64,000 nt of DNA, from positions 3,410,001-3,474,000 of the forward strand of contig NZ_CP171225.1 of NCBI RefSeq assembly GCF_043226085.1. The letters run 5' to 3'. The stretch comes from Amaricoccus sp003258405 (GTDB lineage Bacteria > Pseudomonadota > Alphaproteobacteria > Rhodobacterales > Rhodobacteraceae). Of the stretch, positions 25,284 to 33,464 are shown piece by piece; position 1 is the first letter of the stretch, and each line of letters starts with the position of its first letter. Made by a program: the position numbers and the translations under genes. Under the pieces are notes generated by a model. The model saw only the letters and a list, made by a program, of their open reading frames with translations. It was not told where the DNA came from and ran no database searches.

Positions 25284-27377
25284 CCGCCGCCGGCGCCCGC
25301 CGCCCTCGCCGCTGCGCGCTCCGCCGGTGTTGAACGAGACATCGGGGAGCGGCACCGCGGCGCGGAGCCGGGCGAAGGCATCGCTCGCGTGCGGCATGGC
25401 GTTGGCGGCAACGAAATGGGCCTGGAACTGCGGCTCGATCGCGGTTTCGACCTTCTCGATCCGCCGCACCAGCGCCTCGACCTCGTGCCGGGCGGCGGCA
25501 TTGAGCAGCGCGATCCGCGCGCCGGTGCCCGCCGCATTTCCCGCCGAGCTCACCTGGCCGATCCCGCAGTCCGGTATCATGCCGAGCACCATCGCATGTT
25601 TCGGCGAGATATGTGCGCCGAAGGCGCCCGCGAGCACGACACGGGCCACGTCATCGACCCCCATCCGGTCCATGAGCAGCCGCGCTCCGGCGTAAAGCGC
25701 GGATTTCGCAAGCTGGATGGCGCGAACATCGCCCTGCGTCACCAGGATGCGGGGCCCGCCGGCGGCGCTGCCGTCATGGAGCAGATAGGCATGAGTCCGC
25801 CCCTCGGGCACGGAGCGCTCCGACCCGGTCTGCTCGGCCGAACCGATCAGACCGCTCGCATCGACGAGCCCGGCCATGCGCATTTCCGCGATCGCCTCGA
25901 TGATGCCCGAGCCACAGATCCCGGTGATGCCGGTGGCGCCGACGGCTTCGGCAAAGCCCGGCGCGTCGGACCAGAGCTCGCAGCCGATCACCCGGAAGCG
26001 CGGCACCTTCGTTACCGGGTCGATCGCCACCCGTTCGATGGCGCCCGGCGCCGCGCGCTGCCCGAAGGCGATCTGCGCGCCCTCGAAGGCGGGCCCGGTC
26101 GGCGAGGAGCAGGCCAGAATGCGGCTGCGGTCTCCGAGCAGGATCTCGGCATTCGTGCCGACATCGACGACGAGCATGAGTTCGTCCGAGCGGTCCGGCG
26201 CTTCCGAGAGCGCCACCGCCGCGGCATCGGCGCCGACATGGCCCGCGATGCAGGGGAGCACGTAGACGCGCGCCTCCGCATGCAGCCCGAGGCCGATCTC
26301 GGCCGCGCCGAACCGCAGGGCGCCCGCCGCCGCGAGCGCGAACGGCGCCTGGCCGAGCTCCACCGGATCGATCCCGAGCAGCAGGTGATGCATCACCGGA
26401 TTGCCGACGATCACCGCCTCGAAGATCGCGTCCGCGGACACGCCCGCCTCCGCCGCGGCGGCGCGGGCCAGCGCCCCGAGCGCATCGCGCACCGCCTTTG
26501 TCATCTCCGCCGCACCGCCGGGGTTCATCATCGCCCAGGACACACGGCTCATCAGATCCTCGCCGAAGCGGATCTGCGGGTTCATGAGCCCGGCCGAGGC
26601 CAGCACCTCGCCGGTCGCGAGATCGCAGAGATGGCCGGCGATCGTCGTCGAACCGAGATCGATCGCGAGCCCCAGCAGCGGGCCCTCGCGGAAGCCGGGC
26701 CAGACCTCGAGCAGCCGGGCAGGGCCGGTTTCGCCTTCCCGGTGGATCACGCAGGTGATGCTCCAGCCGCCCTGCCGCAGCACCGGCTGGAGCCGGGCGA
26801 GCACCGGCAGGCTCGCCTCCACCGCGCCGATCCCCCATTGCGCCTCGAGCGCCCGGCAGAGCCGCTCGAAATCACCCGAGGGCTCGTGCATGTCGGGCTC
26901 GGCCACCTCGACATAGAAGGGCCGCACGGCAGGATCCATGACGATGGCGCGCGCTTCCGCGCGCTTGCGCACCACCTGGCGGTGAACCTGGCTCTCGGGC
27001 GGCACGTCGATGACCACATCGCCCTTGATCCGCGCCTGACAGCCGAGCCGCCGGCCGGCCGCCAGCCCGCGCTTCTCGGCATAGCGCGCCTCGACCGCAT
27101 TCCAGTCCGAGAGCGCATCCACCGCCGACCGGAGCCCGTGCTTGGGGAAATCGCCGAAGGCCGGCGCGACCTGGCATTTGGAGCAGATCCCCCGCCCGCC
27201 GCAGACGGAATCGAGATCGACCCCGAGGCGGCGCGCAGCATCGAGCACGCGCGTGCCGCGCGGCACCCGGCCGCGGCGGCCCGACGGGGTGAAGATCACC
27301 AGCGCCTCGTCCTCCGCTTCCGGGGTTTGGGAACAGCCCTCGCTTGGGCTAGGCTCGGGGGGATTCGGCGCACGCAT
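25275..27377 (-). CDS. ASKHA-domain, [2Fe-2S] corrinoid-activation-like protein (DUF4445)
   Basis: A 700-residue soluble protein. An N-terminal 2Fe-2S ferredoxin domain (about residues 26-110) has cysteines in DSVCGGRGICSKCQ plus a later one in RLGCQARIKG. The remaining part is the DUF4445/ASKHA ATPase domain, with GLAIDLGSTTIAGHLCDL, a phosphate-binding VVDVGTNAEILLGD, and TGICGSGIIEAIAEM. This is the architecture of RamA-like reductive activators of corrinoid proteins. No corrinoid methyltransferase gene is in the window. ATG 27377 was chosen; the longer reading frame upstream runs into the divergent DUF3616 gene. The role is inferred from family. Confidence 0.82.
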   Translation of the reverse strand: MRAPNPPEPSPSEGCSQTPEAEDEALVIFTPSGRRGRVPRGTRVLDAARRLGVDLDSVCGGRGICSKCQVAPAFGDFPKHGLRSAVDALSDWNAVEARYAEKRGLAAGRRLGCQARIKGDVVIDVPPESQVHRQVVRKRAEARAIVMDPAVRPFYVEVAEPDMHEPSGDFERLCRALEAQWGIGAVEASLPVLARLQPVLRQGGWSITCVIHREGETGPARLLEVWPGFREGPLLGLAIDLGSTTIAGHLCDLATGEVLASAGLMNPQIRFGEDLMSRVSWAMMNPGGAAEMTKAVRDALGALARAAAAEAGVSADAIFEAVIVGNPVMHHLLLGIDPVELGQAPFALAAAGALRFGAAEIGLGLHAEARVYVLPCIAGHVGADAAAVALSEAPDRSDELMLVVDVGTNAEILLGDRSRILACSSPTGPAFEGAQIAFGQRAAPGAIERVAIDPVTKVPRFRVIGCELWSDAPGFAEAVGATGITGICGSGIIEAIAEMRMAGLVDASGLIGSAEQTGSERSVPEGRTHAYLLHDGSAAGGPRILVTQGDVRAIQLAKSALYAGARLLMDRMGVDDVARVVLAGAFGAHISPKHAMVLGMIPDCGIGQVSSAGNAAGTGARIALLNAAARHEVEALVRRIEKVETAIEPQFQAHFVAANAMPHASDAFARLRAAVPLPDVSFNTGGARSGEGGGRRRRRG

Positions 27378-27439
27378 CACGATGAAGGCTCCGCAGCAAG
27401 TGAACGAGGGCCGGTGCGCCAAGCCCCACAGGAGACCGA

Positions 27440-28501
27440 ATGCCCGTGCCCGACCCGAAAGACCGCCTGATCCTCCGCTTCCGGCATCACAAGGCGATCG
27501 ATCACGTTGATGATCCAATACACCAGGATCTCTCCGCCGCCGCGCGCGCAGGCGACAGCCTGTTCCTCTCCTGCGACGAAACCGCGGGGGTGGACCGCCT
27601 GACCGAGGCCGACGGCCACTGGGGCAATCACCGCCATTTCGCCTTCGGCGCGCTCATCGATCTCCCCGACGGCCCGGGGGGCGAGATGGATATCGAGGGG
27701 CTCGATTGCGACGGCAACTGGCTCTGGGTGGTGGGCTCGCATTCGCTCAAGCGCGGCAAGCCCAAGGTCTCCGGACATGCGCCGGACGAGGCGCTCCGCC
27801 GCATGACGGACATCAAGCGCGACCCGAACCGCGCGTTCCTCGGCCGCTTTCCCCTCACCCGCCGCTCCGGTGGCATGGCGCCGCTCGCCGAAGTGGGCGA
27901 GAACCGCGCCGCACATTTCAAGCTCTCGAAGAAGCACAGCAAGCTCAAGCGCTGGCTGCGGGACGATCCGATCCTCGGCCCGTTTCTCGACATCCCCTGC
28001 AAGGAGAACGGCCTCGACATCGAGGGGATCGCCGCCCGCGGGCTGCGCGTCTGGCTCGGGCTGCGCGGGCCGGTGATCGGCGGCATGGCGGTGGTGATCG
28101 AGCTCGACTGCAAGATCACCGGCAGCGGCCACCTCAAGCCCCGGCGCATCGACGGCAAGCGCCGCTACCGGACGCACCTGCTGCCGACGCGCGGCCTCGG
28201 CGTGCGCGATCTCGCCTTCGACGGCGACGACCTGCTCGTGCTCGCGGGGCCCGCCATGGCCGGCGACGGGCCGGCGCATGTCCTGCGCTGGAAGGATGCC
28301 GTCTCGGCGCGCAAGAGCGGCGTCCATCCGCCGGAAGCGGTCGTCCATGCGCTCGATCTGCCCTATCGCGGTAAGGTCGATCACCCCGAAGGCCTCGTGC
28401 GCTGGGGGGAGGACTGGCTCGTCGTCTACGACAGCCCGGCCGAGCGGCGTCTCGAGGGCAGCGGCGCTGCGATCGCCGCCGAGATCTTCTCGATCCCCTG
28501 A
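27440..28501 (+). CDS. DUF3616 domain-containing protein
   Basis: A 353-residue protein of the DUF3616 family, whose function is not known. It has a beta-propeller-like pattern: repeated strands such as DSLFLSCDETAGVDRLT, DIEGLDCDGNWLWVVGSHS and DIEGIAARGLRVWLGLRGPV. No signal peptide or membrane segment is seen. ATG 27440 follows an AGGAGACCGA site. It is divergent from the ASKHA gene, with 62 bases between the starts, so the two may share a control region. Confidence 0.75.
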   Translation: MPVPDPKDRLILRFRHHKAIDHVDDPIHQDLSAAARAGDSLFLSCDETAGVDRLTEADGHWGNHRHFAFGALIDLPDGPGGEMDIEGLDCDGNWLWVVGSHSLKRGKPKVSGHAPDEALRRMTDIKRDPNRAFLGRFPLTRRSGGMAPLAEVGENRAAHFKLSKKHSKLKRWLRDDPILGPFLDIPCKENGLDIEGIAARGLRVWLGLRGPVIGGMAVVIELDCKITGSGHLKPRRIDGKRRYRTHLLPTRGLGVRDLAFDGDDLLVLAGPAMAGDGPAHVLRWKDAVSARKSGVHPPEAVVHALDLPYRGKVDHPEGLVRWGEDWLVVYDSPAERRLEGSGAAIAAEIFSIP

Positions 28502-28525
28502 GCGGCCCCCTTGCGCCGGGCGGGG

Positions 28526-28550
28526 GGAACAACCTCGTTTCTCAAACGTT
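28526..28550 (+). promoter_or_regulatory. EcfG-like promoter of the Pmp3 gene
   Basis: GGAAC at 28526-28530 and CGTT at 28547-28550 are separated by exactly 16 bases. This fits the GGAAC-N16/17-CGTT pattern of the alphaproteobacterial general-stress sigma factor EcfG. It lies 33 bases before the Pmp3 start codon. Many Rhodobacterales lack EcfG, so the match needs genome-level support. Confidence 0.45.
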
Positions 28551-28582
28551 CCTGTGGTCTGCCCATCGAGGAGTTGAGAAAA

Positions 28583-28741
28583 TTGGATCTGCTGCGAATT
28601 CTTCTGTCCATCCTGCTGCCGCCGCTCGGCGTGTTTCTCCAGGTCGGGATCGGCCTCCAGTTCTGGATCAACATCCTGCTGACGCTCTGCGGCTACATCC
28701 CCGGCATCGTCCATGCGGTCTGGATCATCGCCCGTCGCTGA
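28583..28741 (+). CDS. YqaE/Pmp3-family small membrane protein
   Basis: A 52-residue proteolipid with two membrane helices, typical of the Pmp3/YqaE/UPF0057 family: DLLRILLSILLPPLGVFLQVG, here quoted as LLRILLSILLPPLGVF, then NILLTLCGYIPGIVHAVW. Eukaryotic Pmp3 modulates membrane potential under salt stress and bacterial homologues are stress-induced. The true start appears to be TTG at 28583, which has GAGGAG at 28568-28573 and gives exactly the family length; upstream in-frame codons overlap the promoter. Confidence 0.85.
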   Translation: MDLLRILLSILLPPLGVFLQVGIGLQFWINILLTLCGYIPGIVHAVWIIARR

Positions 28742-28858
28742 CGGGCCGCCCGCCATTTATCCTGTCCTGCACGCAAGTGCCGGAATTGACACGGATCATG
28801 GACCGCCGGCGCGATCCATGCGCGAGTCATGAAAAATGGATGACAAGGGGGGCGCGAG

Positions 28859-29182
28859 ATGATTGCCACCGACGACCGCAGGAAACTGCTCGAAACCCGG
28901 CTTGAGGAGCTCGAGGGACGGTTGCACCGGATCGCGAGCGAACTCGACGAGCCGGTGAACCGCGATTTCGAGGAACGCGCCACCGAACGCGAGGACGAGG
29001 AGGTGCTCGAGGATCTCGGCGAGGCCGGGCAGCTCGAGATCCGCATGATCCGTGCGGCCCTCGACCGCATGGCGCAGGGCACCTACGGCATCTGCGTCGA
29101 ATGCGGCGATCCGATCAGCGACGCGCGTCTCGATGTCCTGCCGCACACCCCGAAATGCCGGGCCTGCGCCCAGGGTCGCTGA
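28859..29182 (+). CDS. TraR/DksA-type zinc-finger protein
   Basis: A 107-residue member of the TraR/DksA family, proteins that bind RNA polymerase through the secondary channel and tune initiation with ppGpp. Residues 1-60 are a charged helical coiled coil (LLETRLEELEGRLHRIASEL). The four-Cys zinc finger is complete: ICVECGDPISDARLDV then PKCRACAQ. It is shorter than E. coli DksA (151 residues), so it may be a DksA-like paralogue. ATG 28859 sits behind AAGGGGGG. A terminator follows. Confidence 0.85.
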   Translation: MIATDDRRKLLETRLEELEGRLHRIASELDEPVNRDFEERATEREDEEVLEDLGEAGQLEIRMIRAALDRMAQGTYGICVECGDPISDARLDVLPHTPKCRACAQGR

Positions 29183-29216
29183 ACCCGTCCGTCCTGCACA
29201 TGCCGGAATGACCCGA

Positions 29217-29238
29217 GGGCGGCCACAGGGCCGCCCTT
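29217..29238. terminator. Terminator between convergent DksA-like and OmpA-like genes
   Basis: GGGCGGCC (29217-29224) and GGCCGCCC (29229-29236) form a perfect 8-bp stem with an ACAG loop, followed by TT. It lies 35 bases after the DksA-like stop. Confidence 0.55.
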
Positions 29239-29312
29239 GCGCCAGCTTCTCGGCCCGTTTCGGCCGGGGCCCCCGGTTGCCGGAGGCCCGCCCGGTCTGA
29301 CGGCGCCGCGCC

Positions 29313-29954
29313 TCAGCTGCCCGGCGTGATGATGATCTCGACCCGCCGGTTCGCCGCCCGGCCCTCGGCCGTTGCGTTCGAGGCCACCGGCTGGCTCGCG
29401 CCGCGGCCGAAGGACTGGACGCGCCAGGAGGGCGTGCCGCTCGCAATCAGGATGTTCGAGACCGCCTGCGCGCGGCGCTCGCTCAGGCCCTGGTTGTAGT
29501 TCGCCGAGCCGGTGTTGTCGGTGTGCCCGACCACCTGAACGGTGCTGTTGGGGTATTTCTGCAGGTTGCGCGACACCGCGATCAGGTCGTCGCGGATCTG
29601 GGGCCGCACGTCGGAGCTGTCGACCGCGAAGGTGATCGCTTCGGGCAGGCTCACGATGAGCTGGTTGCCGGTGTTGACGATGCCGGCGCCGCTGCCGCCG
29701 ATCGCGGCCTGAAGCTCGCGCTGCTGGTTGTCGAGATGGCTGCCAAGGGCGGTGCCCGCGATGCCGCCAACGACGCCGCCGATGATCGTCGACTGCTCGT
29801 CGCCGCCGACCAGATTGCCGATCAGCGCCCCGGTCGCGGTCCCGGCGACCGCCTGGGTCGCGGTGTTGTTGCGGGTGCCGTCGGCATAGGTGCAGGCGGA
29901 GAGAAGGGCCGCCGCTGCACCGAGCGCGGAAAATGCATTGAGTTTGCCGGACAC
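29313..29954 (-). CDS. OmpA-family outer-membrane lipoprotein with glycine zipper
   Basis: A 213-residue envelope protein. The N-terminus is a lipoprotein signal with lipobox LLSAC (Cys about residue 21). Residues 35-80 are a glycine-zipper stretch (GTATGALIGNLVGG and GGVVGGIAGTALGS). The C-terminal OmpA domain holds the peptidoglycan-binding pattern VQVVGHTDNTGSANYNQGLS and RRAQAV. This matches YiaD-type lipoproteins that tether the outer membrane to the wall. ATG 29954 is used. Confidence 0.9.
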   Translation of the reverse strand: MSGKLNAFSALGAAAALLSACTYADGTRNNTATQAVAGTATGALIGNLVGGDEQSTIIGGVVGGIAGTALGSHLDNQQRELQAAIGGSGAGIVNTGNQLIVSLPEAITFAVDSSDVRPQIRDDLIAVSRNLQKYPNSTVQVVGHTDNTGSANYNQGLSERRAQAVSNILIASGTPSWRVQSFGRGASQPVASNATAEGRAANRRVEIIITPGS

Positions 29955-30090
29955 TGCTCGGATCCTCGTTCGTGCTGTTGTTGTGGATCCGCCTTATCAT
30001 ACACCGCGCGCCGGCAGAAAGCGTCACGGCTGCGGGTTTCACGCCTTCGTCATGAGGCCCGGCCGCCTCGCGCGGAATTCCGCGCGGGGC

Positions 30091-30939
30091 CTATCCCGCC
30101 TCGCGTGTGCCCTCGAGCCGCGCGGATTCCCAGGCGAGCATCGCCCGTTTCACCCCCAACCCCCAGTGATAGCCGCCGAGCCCGCCCGATTTCCGCAGGG
30201 CGCGGTGGCAGGGAATGAGCCAGCTCACCGGATTGCGCCCCACCGCCGTGCCCACGGCGCGCACCGCGCGCGGCCGCCCGATGGCGGTGGCAATGTCGGA
30301 ATAGGTCGTCACATGCCCGCTCGGCACCTGCAGGAGCGCCTCCCAGACCTTGATCTGGAAGGGGGCGCCGATCATGTGGATCCGCGTCTCGCCGCCGTCC
30401 CCGAAGGCCGCGGCGACCCAGGGCGCGAGCCGCGCGCGATCCTCCCGGAAGCCTGCCTTCGGCCAGCGCGCGCGCATGTCCGCCATCGCCGCCGCCTCGC
30501 CGGTCTCGGCCGAGAAGGCGAGCCCGCAGAGACCCCGCGCCGTGCCCATGGCAAGCGCGGGCCCGAAGGGCGTCTCGAATTGGCCCCAGGCGATCTCGAG
30601 CCCGTCGCCCGCGCGGGCGTATTCCCCCGGGCTCATCGCCTCCCAGCGCAGGAACAGGTCGTGGAGCCGCCCCGAGCCCGACAGCCCCGCGGCATGGGCG
30701 GTCGCGAGCACGCTGTGCCGCTCGGCGAGCAGGCGCTTGGCATGGTCGAGTGCGAGATACTGCTGGTAGCGCTTGGGGCTCACTCCGACCCACTGGCTGA
30801 AGACACGCTGGAAATGCGCCGCACTCATGCCGACCCCGGCGGCAAGCGCCTCGAGCGAGAGCTGTTCCGGGGCATGGGCGTCCATCTGGGCGAGCGCCCG
30901 GGTCATGACACCGTAATGATAGGGTTGCAGTTCGGTCAT
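30091..30939 (-). CDS. AraC-type HTH fused to O6-methylguanine-DNA methyltransferase
   Basis: A 282-residue Ada-like protein. Residues 8-110 are an AraC-type helix-turn-helix (LSLEALAAGVGMSAAHFQRVF). Residues 115-275 are the DNA methyltransferase, with acceptor Cys C244 in LIPCHRALRKSGG and the typical PSGHVTTYSDIA and RAVGTAVGRNP segments. It repairs O6-methylguanine by suicidal transfer. Compared with E. coli Ada it lacks the N-terminal zinc/phosphotriester domain, so it cannot sense damage the same way. A standalone Ada zinc domain is encoded at 57386-57631. It is divergent from nth. Confidence 0.93.
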   Translation of the reverse strand: MTELQPYHYGVMTRALAQMDAHAPEQLSLEALAAGVGMSAAHFQRVFSQWVGVSPKRYQQYLALDHAKRLLAERHSVLATAHAAGLSGSGRLHDLFLRWEAMSPGEYARAGDGLEIAWGQFETPFGPALAMGTARGLCGLAFSAETGEAAAMADMRARWPKAGFREDRARLAPWVAAAFGDGGETRIHMIGAPFQIKVWEALLQVPSGHVTTYSDIATAIGRPRAVRAVGTAVGRNPVSWLIPCHRALRKSGGLGGYHWGLGVKRAMLAWESARLEGTREAG

Positions 30940-31066
30940 CGCCTGTTATTCCACATGCAGCAGTGTTTCCGTGCCATTAGCGGGAAAGTAACCGTTTGCC
31001 GGAGACACAGACACCCGAATCCTGTGCAAAAGCGGCGGGCCCGCCGCGCCCCGATCCTGGAGGCCC

Positions 31067-31711
31067 ATGCCCGATCAGCTCGACTACGCGACGATCTCGG
31101 AGATCTTTCGCCGCTTCCACGCTGCCGAGCCCGAGCCGAAAGGCGAGCTCATCCACACCAGTGCCTACACGCTGCTTGTCGCCGTCGCGCTCTCGGCGCA
31201 GGCGACCGACAAGGGCGTGAACCGGGCGACGGAAGGCCTCTTCCAGGCCGCCGACACGCCCGAGAAGATGCTCGCCCTCGGGGAGGAGGGCATCGTCGAG
31301 CATATCCGCACGATCGGTCTCTACCGCAACAAGGCGAAGAACGTGCTGAAGCTCAGCCGCATTCTCGTCGAGGCCTATGGCGGCGAGGTGCCTTCCTCGC
31401 GCGCCGCGCTCCAGAGCCTGCCCGGCGTCGGCCGCAAGACCGCCAACGTCGTTCTCAACATGTGGTGGCGGCTGCCCGCACAGGCGGTCGATACCCACAT
31501 CTTCCGGGTGGGGAACCGGACCGGCATCGCCAAGGGCAAGACCGTCGAGGCGGTCGAGCGCGCGATCGAGGATCACGTTCCCGCCCCCTACCAGCTACAC
31601 GCACATCACTGGCTGATCCTGCACGGACGCTATGTCTGCACGGCGCGCAAACCCGCCTGCGCCGCCTGCCTGATCCGCGATATCTGCGAGTTCGAGGAGA
31701 AGACGATTTGA
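31067..31711 (+). CDS. nth: Endonuclease III
   Basis: A DNA glycosylase/AP lyase that removes oxidised pyrimidines. The 214-residue protein has the helix-hairpin-helix and catalytic Lys in LPGVGRKTANVVLN (about residue 124) and the catalytic Asp in VDTHIFRVGNR. The 4Fe-4S cluster is ligated by four cysteines in CTARKPACAACLIRDIC, spaced C-x6-C-x2-C-x5-C. Length is normal. Its stop overlaps the TTG start of the kinase gene. Confidence 0.97.
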   Translation: MPDQLDYATISEIFRRFHAAEPEPKGELIHTSAYTLLVAVALSAQATDKGVNRATEGLFQAADTPEKMLALGEEGIVEHIRTIGLYRNKAKNVLKLSRILVEAYGGEVPSSRAALQSLPGVGRKTANVVLNMWWRLPAQAVDTHIFRVGNRTGIAKGKTVEAVERAIEDHVPAPYQLHAHHWLILHGRYVCTARKPACAACLIRDICEFEEKTI

Positions 31712-32703
31712 GCAAGACCTATCAGGTCGTCGGCGTGGGCAATGCCATCGTCGACGTGATCTCCCGCGTGCGGGAGGAATTCCTGACCGAACACGCGGTC
31801 GAACGCGGCATCATGCAGCTCGTCGGCCGGGACCGCGCCGTCGAGCTTTATTCCAGCATGGGCGTCGCGCGCGAGGTTTCGGGCGGCTCGGCGGCCAACA
31901 CCATCGCGGGCCTCGCGGCGCTCGGCGTGCGCACCGCCTATGTCGGCAAGGTCAAGGACGACCAGCTCGGCGCGATCTTCGCCCATGACCTCCGGGCGCA
32001 GGGGGCCGGTTTCGACACCCCGCCCGCGCCGCGCGACCATCCGCACGAGACCGGGCGCTGCATGGTGCTCGTCACCCCGGACGGCGAGCGCTCGATGAGC
32101 ACCTACCTCGGCGTCTCCGAGTTCCTCAGCCCCGCCGACATCGACGAAGCGCAGATGGCCGACGCGGAATGGATCTTTCTCGAGGGCTACCGCTTCGACG
32201 GCCCCGAGAGCCACGCGGCCTTCGCCCGCGCCATCCACGCCTGCAAGTCCGCAGGCGGCAAGGTCGCGATCACGCTCTCCGACCCGTTCTGCGTCGAGCG
32301 CCACCGCGAGGCCTTTCTCGCGATGATCCGCTCCGACGTGGACCTGCTGGTCGCCAACGAGCACGAGCTCAAGTCGCTCTACCAGACCGATGTGCTCGAA
32401 TGGGCCATGGGGCGGGCCCAGGCCGAGGTGCCGATGACCGCCTGCACCGTCGGCGCCCGGGGGGCCTTCCTCATGTCCGGCGGCCGGCGGGTGCATGCCA
32501 CCGCCATGCCGGCCCGCGTGGTCGATGCGACCGGCGCGGGGGATCTCTTCGCCGCGGGCCTGCTCCACGGCCTCACCGCGGGCCGCGACATGCTGACCGC
32601 CACCCGCATGGGCTGCATCGCCGCGGCCGAGATCATCAGCCATATCGGCGCGCGCCCCGAGGAGGACCTGCGCCGGATCTTCGCCCAGGAGGGCGTTGCC
32701 TGA
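31708..32703 (+). CDS. PfkB-family carbohydrate/adenosine kinase
   Basis: A 331-residue ribokinase-fold kinase. The N-terminal signature region is AREVSGGSAANTIAGLAALG, and the C-terminal PfkB signature DATGAGDLFAAGLLHGL holds the catalytic Asp and anion hole GAGD. The overall sequence resembles the group annotated as adenosine kinase in alphaproteobacteria, so phosphorylation of adenosine to AMP is plausible but not proved. The start is TTG 31708 with GAGGAG upstream, overlapping the nth TGA (TTGA); the two genes are translationally coupled. Confidence 0.88.
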   Translation: MSKTYQVVGVGNAIVDVISRVREEFLTEHAVERGIMQLVGRDRAVELYSSMGVAREVSGGSAANTIAGLAALGVRTAYVGKVKDDQLGAIFAHDLRAQGAGFDTPPAPRDHPHETGRCMVLVTPDGERSMSTYLGVSEFLSPADIDEAQMADAEWIFLEGYRFDGPESHAAFARAIHACKSAGGKVAITLSDPFCVERHREAFLAMIRSDVDLLVANEHELKSLYQTDVLEWAMGRAQAEVPMTACTVGARGAFLMSGGRRVHATAMPARVVDATGAGDLFAAGLLHGLTAGRDMLTATRMGCIAAAEIISHIGARPEEDLRRIFAQEGVA

Positions 32704-32792
32704 AACCCGCTCCGGGGGCGATTGCCCCTTGACCCCCGGCGCGTTTCCGCCTTGCTAGCCGCACTGAACCGAGACCGAGCGGAGCGACAGGG

Positions 32793-33176
32793 ATGCCCTA
32801 CGACTACGATGACCAGAACATCTTCGCGAAGATCCTGCGCGGCGAGATCCCCAACAAGACCATCTGCGAGACCGAGCACACGCTCGCCTTCCACGACATC
32901 CGGCCCCAGGCCCCGGTGCATGTGCTGGTGATCCCGAAGGGCGCCTATGTGAACGCCGACCATTTCGGGGCGGAGGCGAGCGAGGCGGAGATCGTCGATT
33001 TCTACCGGACCCTTGCGAAGCTTTCGGCCGATCTCGGGGTCGCGCCGGGGACGGGCGGCGCAGGCTACCGGGTGATCGGCAATGCTGGCCCGGATTCGCA
33101 CCAGGAAGTGCCGCATTTCCACATGCACATCCTCGCCGGCCGCTCGCTCGGCGCGATGCTCGTCCACCCCGCCTGA
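32793..33176 (+). CDS. HIT-family (HinT-like) nucleotide hydrolase
   Basis: A 127-residue histidine-triad protein. The triad reads VPHFHMHILAG near the C-terminus (HxHxH followed by hydrophobic residues), and the N-terminal DDQNIFAKILRGEIP and PVHVLVIPK are typical. HinT enzymes hydrolyse adenosine 5'-phosphoramidates. Length and motifs are normal. ATG 32793 is preceded by GGAGCGACAGGG. Confidence 0.95.
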   Translation: MPYDYDDQNIFAKILRGEIPNKTICETEHTLAFHDIRPQAPVHVLVIPKGAYVNADHFGAEASEAEIVDFYRTLAKLSADLGVAPGTGGAGYRVIGNAGPDSHQEVPHFHMHILAGRSLGAMLVHPA

Positions 33177-33276
33177 CCGCGCGCCTCGGCCCGCGGGCGC
33201 GAGCTTGGCATTGCCGAGCCCCGCACCCGCAGGCTAAGGAGAGCGGGAGACAAGCCGCAGCCTGACGGAGTTCCGC

Positions 33277-33462
33277 ATGAGCAGACCAGCCCCGGAAGTC
33301 ATCGAAGTGACCTCGACCCGCATCGCCTGCGACGGCGGCGGCGGCGCGCTGGGGCACCCGCGGGTCTGGCTCACCATCGACCCGAAGACCGGGTTCGTCG
33401 AGTGCGGCTACTGTGACCGGAAATACGTGCTGAAGCCGGGCGCGGCGGTGTCGGACCACTGA
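33277..33462 (+). CDS. CHCC zinc-finger protein (NDUFS6-like)
   Basis: A 61-residue protein whose C-terminal 45 residues match the zf-CHCC domain: Cys in IACDGGGGALGH, His 9 residues later, then CGYC in VECGYCDRKYVL. The domain is shared with the mitochondrial complex I subunit NDUFS6; alphaproteobacterial members are thought to belong to, or help assemble, complex I. polA starts 2 bases after its stop, so they are probably co-transcribed. Confidence 0.85.
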   Translation: MSRPAPEVIEVTSTRIACDGGGGALGHPRVWLTIDPKTGFVECGYCDRKYVLKPGAAVSDH

Positions 33463-33464
33463 TC

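Noticed and set aside
29890..31707. Upstream extension of the kinase frame through nth and the AraC-MGMT gene
   Set aside because: Homology to PfkB kinases begins at TTG 31708, with a ribosome-binding site and overlap with the nth stop.
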